Assembly (NCBI GenBank): GCA_965116595.1 | Contig: OZ220708.1 | Span: forward strand, 806,001-870,000 | DNA from: G963663315 sp963668255 | GTDB taxonomy: Bacteria; Pseudomonadota; Gammaproteobacteria; Arenicellales; Poriferihabitantaceae | Length of the DNA stretch: 64,000 bases | Direction of reading: 5' to 3' | In this document: positions 35,209 through 44,296 of the stretch, piece by piece | Position numbering within the stretch: the first letter of the stretch is position 1 | Layout of the letters: the number at the start of each line of letters is the position of its first letter | Program-made: the position numbers and the translations under genes | The notes under the pieces: generated by a model | What the model was told of the DNA's origin: nothing | Seen by the model: only the letters and a program-made list of their open reading frames with translations | The model's database searches: none

Positions 35209-36297
35209 ATGTCCCCTATCCTGAAAGTGGATGACATCAGTTGTCAGTACGAAGGCGAGAGCGCAGTCAATCATACGTCCTTTGATCTGGATAAAGGTAC
35301 ACTGGCCTGTCTTCTCGGCCCGAGTGGTTGTGGAAAAACCACTGTATTAAGAGCGATTACAGGGTTTCAGAAACTGGCCAGCGGCTCAATCACCCTCAAC
35401 GACACCTGTATTTCCAGCGCCCGGATCAATATTCCCCCTGAGAAAAGAAATATCAGCATGGTGTTCCAGGACTATGCCCTCTTCCCGCATCTCACTGTAG
35501 AAAAGAATATCGAGGCGGGACTATTTGGGAAAGATCCATCATCCAGGAAAGCCGCCGTTGAAGAAATACTGGAATATGTCCGATTATCCGACTACAGCAA
35601 GCGTTACCCCCATGAACTGTCAGGAGGCCAGCAACAGCGGGTGGCGCTTGCCCGGGCGCTTGCGCCCAAACCGTGGCTGCTGTTGATGGATGAACCCTTT
35701 TCCAATCTGGATTTTGAACTGCGTGAAAAACTGGGACACGAAGTCCGGGAATTATTGAAGGAAATCGGCACAACCTGTATTCTGGTTACCCATGACCAGC
35801 AGGACGCATTCACCTTCGGCGATGTGGTCGGGGTCATGAATGAGGGTCGAATAGAACAATGGGGTACTCCCTACAATATCTACCATCAGCCTGAAACCCG
35901 GTTTGTCGCCAACTTTGTCGGTGATGGCGTGTTTCTGAATGGTACTTTAGTATCTGACGGTAAAATTCAATGTGAACTTTCACAGTACGGTGAACGGGAT
36001 CTGACCGGTGACGTATCCGATGACAGGATTCAACATGACCTGCAACAAATCAAACCCGGCTCAGGGAAAGAAGTCCAGGTATTGATCCGGCCCGATGACA
36101 TCATTCACGACGACGACAGCCCCACCACAGCCAGGATCATAAAGAAAGCGTTTCGGGGAGAAAGTTATCTTTACACGCTGGCATTACCGAGTGGCACCCG
36201 GGTACTCACCCTCGTTCCATCCCACCATGACCACGGTGTCGGAGAAAGTCTGGGAATCAAGCTGGACATCAACCACCTGATTTACTTTGATCGTTAG
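35209..36297 (+). CDS. fbpC: Ferric-iron ABC transporter ATPase (FbpC)
   Basis: 362-residue ABC ATPase. Walker A GPSGCGKTT at 37-45, signature LSGGQQQR, Walker B LLLMDEPFSNLD, and H-loop VTHDQQD; a C-terminal TOBE-like regulatory region follows (about 235-362). PotA/FbpC-type importer ATPase, assigned to ferric iron from the neighbouring permease and binding protein. It is convergent with the malic-enzyme gene, only 9 bases apart. Confidence 0.92.
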   Translation: MSPILKVDDISCQYEGESAVNHTSFDLDKGTLACLLGPSGCGKTTVLRAITGFQKLASGSITLNDTCISSARINIPPEKRNISMVFQDYALFPHLTVEKNIEAGLFGKDPSSRKAAVEEILEYVRLSDYSKRYPHELSGGQQQRVALARALAPKPWLLLMDEPFSNLDFELREKLGHEVRELLKEIGTTCILVTHDQQDAFTFGDVVGVMNEGRIEQWGTPYNIYHQPETRFVANFVGDGVFLNGTLVSDGKIQCELSQYGERDLTGDVSDDRIQHDLQQIKPGSGKEVQVLIRPDDIIHDDDSPTTARIIKKAFRGESYLYTLALPSGTRVLTLVPSHHDHGVGESLGIKLDINHLIYFDR

Positions 36298-36306
36298 CCC
36301 CTCGCC

Positions 36307-37926
36307 TCAATAAACCGGATCGTACATTAATGATTGAATGTGTTCGGTCATGTTTTCCGGGGGCGCCTCCTGTGCAATGCCATGTTGGTATGCATGGTCG
36401 GCTATTGATCTGGCAATAGTGAGGGAAACCTCGCGAATTTGATTGATTTCGGGATATATCGAGCCAGCCTTGAGATCTTCTTCAGTCACCGCACCGGCCA
36501 ATGCTTTTGCGGATTCCAGAAAGATCGAGTCCGGTATCGTCCTGGCCCTGCATGCAATCATCCCCAGCCCGACACCTGGAAAGATATAAGAATTATTTCC
36601 CTGCCCGGGGCGAAATGTCCTGCCACCGTGGACGACTTCGCCAAATGGACTGCCGCTTGCGAAAATTCCTCGCCCATCCGTCCATTGATAAGCCTGTTCG
36701 GCGGTACATTCCGCACGACTGGTCGGATTAGATAACGCAAATATCCCCGGCCGGGATTTAATACTGGCCAGTTTTTGGATGATTGCCTCGGAAAACATAC
36801 CGGGGCGTCCGGTAGCGCCAATCAGTATATCGGGTTGATGAACATCCAGCGCTTCGACAAATTCATAATCGGGCAGATCATGGGCAAAGCACTGAATGTG
36901 ATTCGCCAGATTTTCTCTGGCCCTTGTGACCAGCCCTTTACTGTTGAAGTACCATAGACGCTGATGAGCCTGTTCATTGGTGAGACCTTCTGCCATGAGC
37001 GCCTTTACAATCATTGATCCTATTCCTGATGCTGCAGAACCGGCGCCCAGAAAAGTGAACTTCAAATCCTTGAATGGCACACCCGATATCCGGGTAGAGG
37101 AGTACGCCCCGGCCAGAACGACCGCCGCTGTGCCCTGTATGTCATCGTTAAAACACAGTGTGTTGTCACGGTATCTGTCAAGCAATGTAAACGCATTTTG
37201 TGCAACAAAATCCTCAAACTGAATCAACACGCCGGGATAAGCATCCCTGGCAGCGATGATGAACTCATCCATCAAATCAAAATACTCTTCACCCCGACAC
37301 CTTTTCTGTCTCATGCCGAGATAAATGGGATCATTGAGCAGTTCCTCATTATCGGTTCCAATGTCGAACATGACCGGCAGAGTCTGCTCTGGAGGAATCC
37401 CTGCACAGGCGCAATACAGGCTCAGTTTTCCGATCGGGATGCCCATACCGTTGGCCCCCAGGTCCCCCAGCCCGAGGATTCTTTCTCCATCTGTGATCAC
37501 TATGATCCGCACATCCCTGTGCGGCCAGTTATCCAGAATTTCACGAATTCTGCCACGATCCCTGGTGGTAATATAAAAACCCTTTTCCCTTCTGAATATA
37601 TTCGCAAACTCCTTGCATGCCTGCCCAACCGTAGGGGTATAAATCAGCGGCATGATCTCTTCAAAGTTTTCGATAATCAGGCGATAAAACAACCGTTCGT
37701 TGCGGTCCTGCAGTGCAGACAGATAAATATACTTCTCCAGGTCACTGTGCTTGCGACGTAAACTTGCCAATGACCGCTCGATCTGGATTTCCATAGAACC
37801 AATCGCGGCTGGCAGCAAGCCCCGCAATTTAAACCGATCCCGCTCTTCCTGCGTAAATGCCGTCGATTTATTGTGGGCAGGACTAAGGAGTAAATCCACT
37901 CCAGTCAAACCCTGATCGGGTTTCAT
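36307..37926 (-). CDS. maeA: NAD-type malic enzyme
   Basis: 539 residues; oxidatively decarboxylates malate to pyruvate. Long-form malic enzyme: YTPTVGQACKEF, ITDGERILGLGDLGANGMGIPIGK, the catalytic/metal region VLIQFEDFVAQNAF and FNDDIQGTAAV, then the dinucleotide-binding FLGAGSAASGIG. The size and motifs match E. coli MaeA (SfcA, 565 aa) rather than the larger MaeB fusion. NAD versus NADP preference is inferred from this resemblance. It is divergent from the RnfB-like gene. Confidence 0.92.
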   Translation of the reverse strand: MKPDQGLTGVDLLLSPAHNKSTAFTQEERDRFKLRGLLPAAIGSMEIQIERSLASLRRKHSDLEKYIYLSALQDRNERLFYRLIIENFEEIMPLIYTPTVGQACKEFANIFRREKGFYITTRDRGRIREILDNWPHRDVRIIVITDGERILGLGDLGANGMGIPIGKLSLYCACAGIPPEQTLPVMFDIGTDNEELLNDPIYLGMRQKRCRGEEYFDLMDEFIIAARDAYPGVLIQFEDFVAQNAFTLLDRYRDNTLCFNDDIQGTAAVVLAGAYSSTRISGVPFKDLKFTFLGAGSAASGIGSMIVKALMAEGLTNEQAHQRLWYFNSKGLVTRARENLANHIQCFAHDLPDYEFVEALDVHQPDILIGATGRPGMFSEAIIQKLASIKSRPGIFALSNPTSRAECTAEQAYQWTDGRGIFASGSPFGEVVHGGRTFRPGQGNNSYIFPGVGLGMIACRARTIPDSIFLESAKALAGAVTEEDLKAGSIYPEINQIREVSLTIARSIADHAYQHGIAQEAPPENMTEHIQSLMYDPVY

Positions 37927-37976
37927 TTAATTCAAAACTCAGAACACTTTTGATTTGCCAGCATTATATACTTGAT

Positions 37977-38005
37977 ATTGACTGCCCGCATTTACTTCAG
38001 TCAAT
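37977..38005. promoter_or_regulatory. Inverted repeat between malic enzyme and RnfB-like genes
   Basis: ATTGACTG and CAGTCAAT form perfect 8-base arms separated by 13 bases in the 97-base divergent spacer; a TATAAT on the minus strand (37968-37963) lies next to it and could serve maeA. The arrangement suggests an operator, regulator unknown. Confidence 0.4.
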
Positions 38006-38023
38006 GTAACCATACAATACACC

Positions 38024-38710
38024 TTGCCGCGATATGCCGATTTCAATGGGAACCCGCTACGACCTGAAATGACTGACCCTTCGAACAAACCATCGGTTGA
38101 TCAGATTGACCAGTGTTTACCGCAGACACAATGCACATTATGCAGCTATCCTCGCTGCAAGGAGTACGCCTGGGCAATTGAGCGCAACGAAGCAGAGATC
38201 AATCAATGCCCGCCTGGAGGAGAAATCACCATCACTGCACTCGCAAAACTGCTCGATAAACCGGTTGTCGAACTGAATACCGATTACGGAGAACACGAGC
38301 CCAAGGTGATTGCATGGATCAGGGAAGATGAATGTATCGGCTGCAAATTATGCATCAGAGCCTGCCCGGTGGATTGCATAGTCGGTGCAGGAAAACTGAT
38401 GCATACAGTGATTGCCGATGAATGTACCGGGTGTAAACTATGTGTTCCGGTCTGCCCGACTGACTGCATCGACCTGGTTCGGCCTGATTGTAAGGACAAT
38501 GAAAATGTCAATGACACGCCCAGCCCCTGGCCTGGTTTTTCTGCCCGCCAAATTGATCTGGCAAGACTTCACACCGATCAAAAACTGATCAGAATTGAAA
38601 AATTCGATAACGCTCGCAGGAAACAAAAACTGACCCTGGCGCGCGAAAAATTGCAGCAGGAAATTCGCGCTGCCGTAAAAAGAAAATCCATGCAAAACCA
38701 GCCGTCATGA
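38024..38710 (+). CDS. rnfB: RnfB-like soluble ferredoxin
   Basis: 228 residues (213 if the ATG at 38069 is used, which better fits relatives). The RnfB/ArsA-type [4Fe-4S] motif CTLCSYPRC...QCPPGG is followed by a two-cluster bacterial ferredoxin domain (CIGCKLCIRACPVDC and CTGCKLCVPVCPTDC). The N-terminal membrane helix of true RnfB is missing and a charged helical tail (residues 180-228) is added. No other rnf/rsx gene is in the window. This stand-alone form next to nth is known from other Proteobacteria. The stop overlaps the nth start (ATGA). Confidence 0.85.
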   Translation: MPRYADFNGNPLRPEMTDPSNKPSVDQIDQCLPQTQCTLCSYPRCKEYAWAIERNEAEINQCPPGGEITITALAKLLDKPVVELNTDYGEHEPKVIAWIREDECIGCKLCIRACPVDCIVGAGKLMHTVIADECTGCKLCVPVCPTDCIDLVRPDCKDNENVNDTPSPWPGFSARQIDLARLHTDQKLIRIEKFDNARRKQKLTLAREKLQQEIRAAVKRKSMQNQPS

Positions 38711-39342
38711 CCCCCGGACAAATTACCACAGCATTTAACCGGCTGCAAAAACAGAACCCTGCGCCGACGACAGAATTGAACTATCGGAATGATTTCGAGT
38801 TGTTGATCTCGGTGATACTGTCCGCGCAAGCCACCGATACATCAGTCAATCTGGCCACCAGCAAGCTCTATAAAGTGGCCAATACCCCGGTTGGCATTTG
38901 TAATCTCGGCGAATCCGGCCTGAAAGGCTACATCAAGACTATAGGCCTGTTTAATGTCAAGGCGAAAAATATTATCAAAACCTGCAAGCAATTGATCGAC
39001 CGGCATGGTGGTCAGGTTCCCCGGACCCGGGAAGAACTCGAAGCGCTGCCAGGGGTGGGCAGAAAAACCGCAAACGTAATTCTGAATACGGCTTTTGGTC
39101 AGCCTGCAATTGCCGTCGACACCCACATATTCAGAGTATCCAACCGTACAGGTATTGCATCGGGCAAGGATGTGCTGTCGGTAGAAAAAGCGTTGCTGGA
39201 AAGAGTACCTGAACGATTCAGACTGAACGCCCACCACTGGTTGATTTTGCATGGTCGATATACCTGTATTGCACGAAAGCCTAAATGTAACGATTGTCTG
39301 CTCAATGATTTATGTGATTCTGCTTTTGAATTTGAGACTTAA
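38707..39342 (+). CDS. nth: Endonuclease III
   Basis: 211-residue [4Fe-4S] DNA glycosylase/AP lyase for oxidised pyrimidines. The helix-hairpin-helix ELEALPGVGRKTANVIL holds catalytic Lys120; Asp138 follows in VDTHIFRVSNR; the cluster ligands are Cys187, Cys194, Cys197 and Cys203. All these positions equal those of E. coli Nth. It is translationally coupled to the RnfB-like ferredoxin. Confidence 0.97.
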   Translation: MTPGQITTAFNRLQKQNPAPTTELNYRNDFELLISVILSAQATDTSVNLATSKLYKVANTPVGICNLGESGLKGYIKTIGLFNVKAKNIIKTCKQLIDRHGGQVPRTREELEALPGVGRKTANVILNTAFGQPAIAVDTHIFRVSNRTGIASGKDVLSVEKALLERVPERFRLNAHHWLILHGRYTCIARKPKCNDCLLNDLCDSAFEFET

Positions 39343-39426
39343 AGGCGACACAACCACCTAATATCAGGTACACTCCGAGCATAAAACCAATCACACCAAT
39401 CAAAACACCTGGTCTGGAAAATTCAC

Positions 39427-40395
39427 ATGGACATGGCAGTACAACACAATTTCAATGACACCCTGAAAGCGAATGGCTGCTTTCCCTTGAGACGTGCGGC
39501 CCTGTCCGAATTACAATTGAATATCGGTTACCTGTGCAATCAGGCGTGTGAGCATTGCCATGTCCAGGCGGGTCCCAAGCGTACCGAAATGATGACCCGG
39601 GAAACCATGGAAAAGGTGCTCGACTGGGTAAAACGCAATCCCGTTCGTTCCGTCGACATTACCGGAGGGGCGCCGGAAATGATTCCCGGCTTCAGGACAC
39701 TGTGTGATGGATTAATCGAAAACGGTATCCGGATCACGTCGCGTTGCAATATCACCGTGCAGTTCGAAGCCGGTCAGGAAGACCTGGCGGCATGGTACGC
39801 TGAGCGCAAAATTCGGCTGGTCTGCTCCCTTCCCTGCTATACCCCGGAAAATGTTGATCACCAAAGAGGTAAAGGGGTTTTTGGTAAAAGCATTGCCGGA
39901 TTACAGGTTTTTAACCAGTTCGGTTATGGTCGGGACAAGGATCTTGTATTAGACCTGGTCTACAACCCGATTGGACCGAATCTGCCGCCGGACCAGGTCG
40001 GATTGCAATCGGATTATAAAACCCGGCTGAAAGAGGACTTCGGTATTGATTTCAATAATCTGCTGACGATGACCAATCTGCCAATCAACCGGTTCAGGCA
40101 TTTTTTGAAACGAACCGGGCAACTCGAAAGCTACGAACAACTTCTGGTGAACAATTTCAACCCTTCCACAGTGTCATCGCTGATGTGCCGCTATCTGATC
40201 AGTGTTGACTGGAAGGGCTATGTATATGATTGTGATTTTAATCAAATGCTCAAACTGCCGTTGGCGGCAACGGGTAGAAAATTGCTATGGGACATCGATA
40301 TGCAGCAATTAAGCAACGAATCAATTACTGTTGGCAGCCATTGTTATGGCTGTACCGCCGGAGCCGGGAGCAGTTGTGGCGGCGCACTCGACTAA
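39427..40395 (+). CDS. arsS: Radical SAM protein ArsS (arsenosugar biosynthesis)
   Basis: 322 residues. Radical-SAM cluster motif CNQACEHC (Cys37, Cys41, Cys44) followed by HVQAGPKRTEMM, and a DUF3641-type C-terminal domain ending HCYGCTAGAGSSCGGAL. This pair of features defines the ArsS family, which attaches an S-adenosylmethionine-derived deoxyadenosyl group to dimethylated arsenic. Some members have Sec near the first motif; here it is Cys. The methyltransferase ArsM and other arsenosugar genes are not in the window. It starts 84 bases after nth. Confidence 0.88.
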   Translation: MDMAVQHNFNDTLKANGCFPLRRAALSELQLNIGYLCNQACEHCHVQAGPKRTEMMTRETMEKVLDWVKRNPVRSVDITGGAPEMIPGFRTLCDGLIENGIRITSRCNITVQFEAGQEDLAAWYAERKIRLVCSLPCYTPENVDHQRGKGVFGKSIAGLQVFNQFGYGRDKDLVLDLVYNPIGPNLPPDQVGLQSDYKTRLKEDFGIDFNNLLTMTNLPINRFRHFLKRTGQLESYEQLLVNNFNPSTVSSLMCRYLISVDWKGYVYDCDFNQMLKLPLAATGRKLLWDIDMQQLSNESITVGSHCYGCTAGAGSSCGGALD

Positions 40396-40408
40396 ACATT
40401 CGATACGC

Positions 40409-40852
40409 TCAGGACTGGGCAAATATCCAGAGCAGCGTCGCATACCTGGCCAGTTTCCCCAAGAGAATCATGGTTGCGCTGGGCCAAAAGGAAAGCCGTA
40501 AATAACCCGCCGCCAGACACAATGGATCTCCGACAACCGGCATCCAACTGAAAAACAAAACCGGAACCCCCCACTTTTTTACACGCTTCAGGGATTCATC
40601 TTTCAGCTTGAAAACTGAACCAATCCTTTCGTGCCATCTGGTGCGCGAAAGTCCGCGATGCAGAAACTCTCCAACCCAGTAGGTAATGATCCCGCCCAGA
40701 GTATTGCCAGTCGTCGAGACCATCAGCAGGGACATCACGTCATGTTGATCTGAATGGTACATGGAATAGAGTAATACCTCTACTCCTCCTGGAACAAGAG
40801 TCGATGCCAGTAGTGAACCGAAGAATAAAAAGGCCAACCCGGAAGACATCAA
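40409..40852 (-). CDS. YqaA-type DedA/VTT-like membrane protein
   Basis: 147-residue integral membrane protein of the YqaA subgroup of the SNARE-associated/VTT (DedA) superfamily: FGSLLASTLVPGGVEVLLY at the N-terminus, GNTLGGIITYWVG, and the downstream FFSWMPVVGDPLCLAAGYLRL re-entrant signature. Relatives act in membrane homeostasis or lipid flipping; the specific role here is unknown. Its start overlaps the waaA stop by four bases, and its end is convergent with arsS. Confidence 0.85.
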   Translation of the reverse strand: MMSSGLAFLFFGSLLASTLVPGGVEVLLYSMYHSDQHDVMSLLMVSTTGNTLGGIITYWVGEFLHRGLSRTRWHERIGSVFKLKDESLKRVKKWGVPVLFFSWMPVVGDPLCLAAGYLRLSFWPSATMILLGKLARYATLLWIFAQS

Positions 40853-42144
40853 GTCATGGGTTTGGCTGTGTTTATCGAGCGATCAACAATTTTCAGAATT
40901 CTGGATAATGCACCCTTGTTTTCATCAACAAACTCCTTGCCATAAGATCCATATTGATACCTCAGCACAGGATCATTAACCAGCCTGATGATCACTTCGG
41001 TCAGTTCCTTTGTATTCATTACCTGAACCCCCGCTCCCTTCTCAAGTACCATGTCAGAAATTTCCTGGAAGTTGAACATGTGGGGACCAAAAATCACAGC
41101 CACACTCGCTGCACAGGCTTCCAGCAGGTTATGACCTCCGGCTGGAACCAGGCTGCCACCGATGTACGCGATGTCACCCGCCGCGATCAGTAATGATAAT
41201 TCGCCCATGGTATCTCCAAGATAAATATCGACATCTTTATCAATCACCCCGCTTGATTGGGTCCTTAACACGGTTTTGTATTTCGACCGCACACATAATC
41301 TGTACACCTTTCGAAAACGTTCCGGGTGTCTTGGCACCAACACCAGCAGCAAATCAGGAATAGCGCATTTCGCTTCGAAAAAAGCGCTGAGCACCTGCAC
41401 TTCCTCGCCATCCCGGGTACTTCCTGCGACCAGTACGGGTCGATCACACCCCAGGTCGCGACGCACGGATTGGGCAGCTTCCATAATGCTTGCTGGCACA
41501 TCAAGCTCAAACTTGATGCTCCCGGTTACCTCGACACAATTCTGATCAGCGCCCAGGCTGACCAGCCTTTCTGAATCTGTGAGAGATTGAACGGCGAAAT
41601 AATCAACCTTCCTCAATGTCGGGGAAATCAGCTTTTTGAACCTCAGATACCCCTGGTAGGATTTCTTCGAGATTCTTACATTGGCATAAACCACCGGAAT
41701 ATTCCTGTATCGGCATTCAACGATATAATTTGGCCAGATTTCCGTCTCCATGATTATCACCATACCCGGATTCAACCAATTCAGAAATCGTTTTACTGCG
41801 CCAGGGTAATCATAGGGAAGGTAGCAGTGGTCAACCGTATGACTGAAATTCTTCATCACCCTGTCTGACCCGGTTGGTGTCATGGTCGTTATGGTAATTT
41901 GTTGATCGGGGTAATCCTTTTGCAATGCGTTGATCAACGGAATCGCCGCATTCACCTCGCCTACAGAAACCGCATGAATCCATATCCGGTTGTCGCAATC
42001 AGAGGAATTGCCGGACTGCAATCTGAACCCGAATCGCTGCGGCAGTCGATTGATGTACTGACGATTCCTGGAAAACCTGATGATCAAACGGATCAACACT
42101 ACAGGGAACGCGATATACAAGGCAATCCGATAAAGTGTCAGCAC
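40849..42144 (-). CDS. waaA: Kdo transferase WaaA
   Basis: 431 residues; transfers Kdo from CMP-Kdo to lipid A precursor. An N-terminal membrane anchor precedes IWIHAVSVGEVNAAIPLI, which carries the conserved catalytic Glu; then ITTMTPTGSDR, YLPYDYPGAVKRFL and, in the C-terminal GT-B half, GGSLVPAGGHNLLEACA with FGPHMFNFQEI. It lies 7 bases after hemF and is coupled to the DedA-like gene. Confidence 0.96.
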   Translation of the reverse strand: MLTLYRIALYIAFPVVLIRLIIRFSRNRQYINRLPQRFGFRLQSGNSSDCDNRIWIHAVSVGEVNAAIPLINALQKDYPDQQITITTMTPTGSDRVMKNFSHTVDHCYLPYDYPGAVKRFLNWLNPGMVIIMETEIWPNYIVECRYRNIPVVYANVRISKKSYQGYLRFKKLISPTLRKVDYFAVQSLTDSERLVSLGADQNCVEVTGSIKFELDVPASIMEAAQSVRRDLGCDRPVLVAGSTRDGEEVQVLSAFFEAKCAIPDLLLVLVPRHPERFRKVYRLCVRSKYKTVLRTQSSGVIDKDVDIYLGDTMGELSLLIAAGDIAYIGGSLVPAGGHNLLEACAASVAVIFGPHMFNFQEISDMVLEKGAGVQVMNTKELTEVIIRLVNDPVLRYQYGSYGKEFVDENKGALSRILKIVDRSINTAKPMT

Positions 42145-42151
42145 GGGATTT

Positions 42152-43093
42152 TCAACAATTGGCCCAGTCCCTGGGCGTCAGGTAATAATCTGACAGTCTC
42201 GCCTCTTCACTGCCTGGCTCAGCCTTGAAATCATATTTCCACTCCACCCTAGGTGGTAACGACATCAGAATTGATTCTGTTCGACCGTTGGACTGCAACC
42301 CGAACAATGTACCACGGTCATAGACAAGATTGAACTCAACATACCGTCCTCTTCGATATCGCTGAAATTCCTGTTGTTCTCGAGTGAAGACATAATCCTT
42401 GCGTTTCTCCACAATGGGCAGGTAGGCATCCGTGAAACTGTTGCCGATGCTTTGCACAAAAGCAAAGGATTTTTCGAAGCCGAGCTCATTGAAATCATCA
42501 AAAAACAACCCTCCGATACCTCGTGTCTCATTGCGATGTTTGATGAAAAAATATTCATCGCAGCGTTGCTTGAAAGACTTGTAGTAATTATTCCCGAACC
42601 TCTGACAGGCATTGCGGGCTGTTTTATGCCAGTGCACACAATCCTCTACAAACCCGTAACAGGGCGTCAGATCATAACCTCCGCCAAACCACCAGGTCGG
42701 ATTATCTGACTTATGATCTGCAATGAAAAACCGCACATTCATGTGACTTACAGGAACGTAGGGGTTTACCGGATGCATCACAACAGATACGCCGGCTGCC
42801 TCGAACGGCTTGCCTGCAATCCCCTTTCTGGACAATGTTGATGCCGCAGGGAGTTGCTTCCCTGTTACATGGGAAAAATTGACCCCGCCTTTTTCAAACA
42901 CATCACCCTCTTCGATTATCCGGGTAATACCACCTCCGCCATCTTCATGGCGCCAATTGTCCTGACGAAACGAATTACCCGGTTCCAGACTCTCAAATAC
43001 GGTGCAAAATTCGTTTTGCAGGAATTTGAACCAGGCCACAACTTCACCCATGTCCGGAAATCCATCTCCCTTGTTAACGTGACCGCTGTTCAC
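42152..43093 (-). CDS. hemF: Oxygen-dependent coproporphyrinogen III oxidase
   Basis: 313-residue aerobic CPO. GGGGITRIIEEGDVFEKGGVNFS, NPYVPVSHMNVRFF, WWFGGGYDLTPCYGF and the C-terminal RYVEFNLVYDRGTLFGLQSNGRTESILMSLPP are nearly invariant family blocks. Use of O2 indicates growth with oxygen. Its start overlaps the tsaC stop by four bases. Confidence 0.97.
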   Translation of the reverse strand: MNSGHVNKGDGFPDMGEVVAWFKFLQNEFCTVFESLEPGNSFRQDNWRHEDGGGGITRIIEEGDVFEKGGVNFSHVTGKQLPAASTLSRKGIAGKPFEAAGVSVVMHPVNPYVPVSHMNVRFFIADHKSDNPTWWFGGGYDLTPCYGFVEDCVHWHKTARNACQRFGNNYYKSFKQRCDEYFFIKHRNETRGIGGLFFDDFNELGFEKSFAFVQSIGNSFTDAYLPIVEKRKDYVFTREQQEFQRYRRGRYVEFNLVYDRGTLFGLQSNGRTESILMSLPPRVEWKYDFKAEPGSEEARLSDYYLTPRDWANC

Positions 43094-43659
43094 GAGGCGA
43101 TACTTCTACCCCTGATTACTGCACCGCTGATCGCATCACGGATGACAGAAGGCGTTGTGTCTGCGCCAATCTCCCCCTCCACTATACAATCCACTTCACC
43201 ACCCAACTCCAGGTGGACAGACTCGGCGGTTCTCAGGGCTTTTCGTCGGGCACGATTTGCACTGGTGGAAATAATCGCCATCTCTGCACTCCCGCAGAGC
43301 ATACGAACCCCGTGATGCCGGGAGATTCTGATTGCAATCGATGCATGTTTTCCCACGACCCAGTTTGAAACGCTTTTTCTTGCGGGCAAAAGCCAGGTGT
43401 AAGGGCCTGGCCAACTGGCTAAAATCTCCTGACGTGTGGCCACGGGGAAAAATTCGACATATCTCATGACCCTGGCAAGATGGTCTGCAACAACAATCAA
43501 ACCCTGTTCTTTATTTCTTCGCTTGATATGAAGGATTCGACGAACCGCCCAGGAATTACCCGGGTCGCACCCGAGTCCATAACAGGATTCTGTCGGATAG
43601 GCGACAACGCCTCCCTGTCTGATTATGGATGCCGCATCGTGTATTGATGCCAGGTTCAA
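43090..43659 (-). CDS. tsaC: Threonylcarbamoyl-AMP synthase TsaC
   Basis: 189-residue YrdC-domain protein that makes threonylcarbamoyl-AMP for tRNA t6A. GGVVAYPTESCYGLGCDP, ILHIKRRNKEQGLIVV, GPYTWLLPA, IAIRISRH and ISTSANRA form the substrate pocket. The tsaC-hemF pairing is common in Gammaproteobacteria. A second YrdC-type gene (yciO-like) lies at 57259-57897. Confidence 0.93.
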   Translation of the reverse strand: MNLASIHDAASIIRQGGVVAYPTESCYGLGCDPGNSWAVRRILHIKRRNKEQGLIVVADHLARVMRYVEFFPVATRQEILASWPGPYTWLLPARKSVSNWVVGKHASIAIRISRHHGVRMLCGSAEMAIISTSANRARRKALRTAESVHLELGGEVDCIVEGEIGADTTPSVIRDAISGAVIRGRSIAS

Positions 43660-43674
43660 TTTATTTCCAATGCT

Positions 43675-44196
43675 TTATAAAATTTTGGGCCTTTTATCCA
43701 ATGATTCTTGAAGAGTCCGGTTTTTTTCTATAACACCCTGGGCATTCACTTCTCGCTCATTCCTGACTCTGGCCTCAATATCAGAATTCGAGATTCCCAA
43801 TATCTGTGCAGCCAGATAGCCGGCATTTTTTGCTCCCGCCTTGCCAATTGCAACACTGGCAACGGGGATGCCACCCGGCATCTGCACGGTCGATAACAGT
43901 GCGTCCTGACCATTAAGTGGTCCCCCATCCATTGGTACTCCAATCACCGGTTTGATGGTCAGACTCGCAACCGCACCTGCGAGGTGAGCGGCAAGACCCG
44001 CTGCTGCAATAAACACCACGCAACCACGGCGCTCCGCCTCTTTCACATAAGTGTGGGTGGCGGATGGAGTACGATGCGCTGAAGTAATCCTTACCTCCCA
44101 GGGAACTCCCAGATCATCCAGCACATTAAATGTAGAGCGCATCACTGGCAGGTCTGAATCAGACCCCATTAAAATTGCCACAAACGGTTTGTTCAT
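43675..44196 (-). CDS. purE: N5-carboxyaminoimidazole ribonucleotide mutase PurE
   Basis: 173-residue class I PurE. MGSDSDLPVM, TSAHRTPSAT with the catalytic His, AAAGLAAHLAGAVAS, GVPMDGGPLNGQDALLSTVQMPGGIPVASV are all present. The partner purK, usually adjacent, is not in the window; instead tsaC follows after 15 bases. Confidence 0.96.
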   Translation of the reverse strand: MNKPFVAILMGSDSDLPVMRSTFNVLDDLGVPWEVRITSAHRTPSATHTYVKEAERRGCVVFIAAAGLAAHLAGAVASLTIKPVIGVPMDGGPLNGQDALLSTVQMPGGIPVASVAIGKAGAKNAGYLAAQILGISNSDIEARVRNEREVNAQGVIEKNRTLQESLDKRPKIL

Positions 44197-44296
44197 CTGA
44201 TATCAGGGAAATGAGTTAATGTCGTTAAACTGATCTGAGCCAAGGTATTTTAACTGTTGTCAGATGCAATTTGGGAAACTATCAATGATTCAGGAT

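Noticed and set aside
43660..43674. A purK fragment next to purE
   Set aside because: Only 15 bases separate purE and tsaC, leaving no room for even a remnant.
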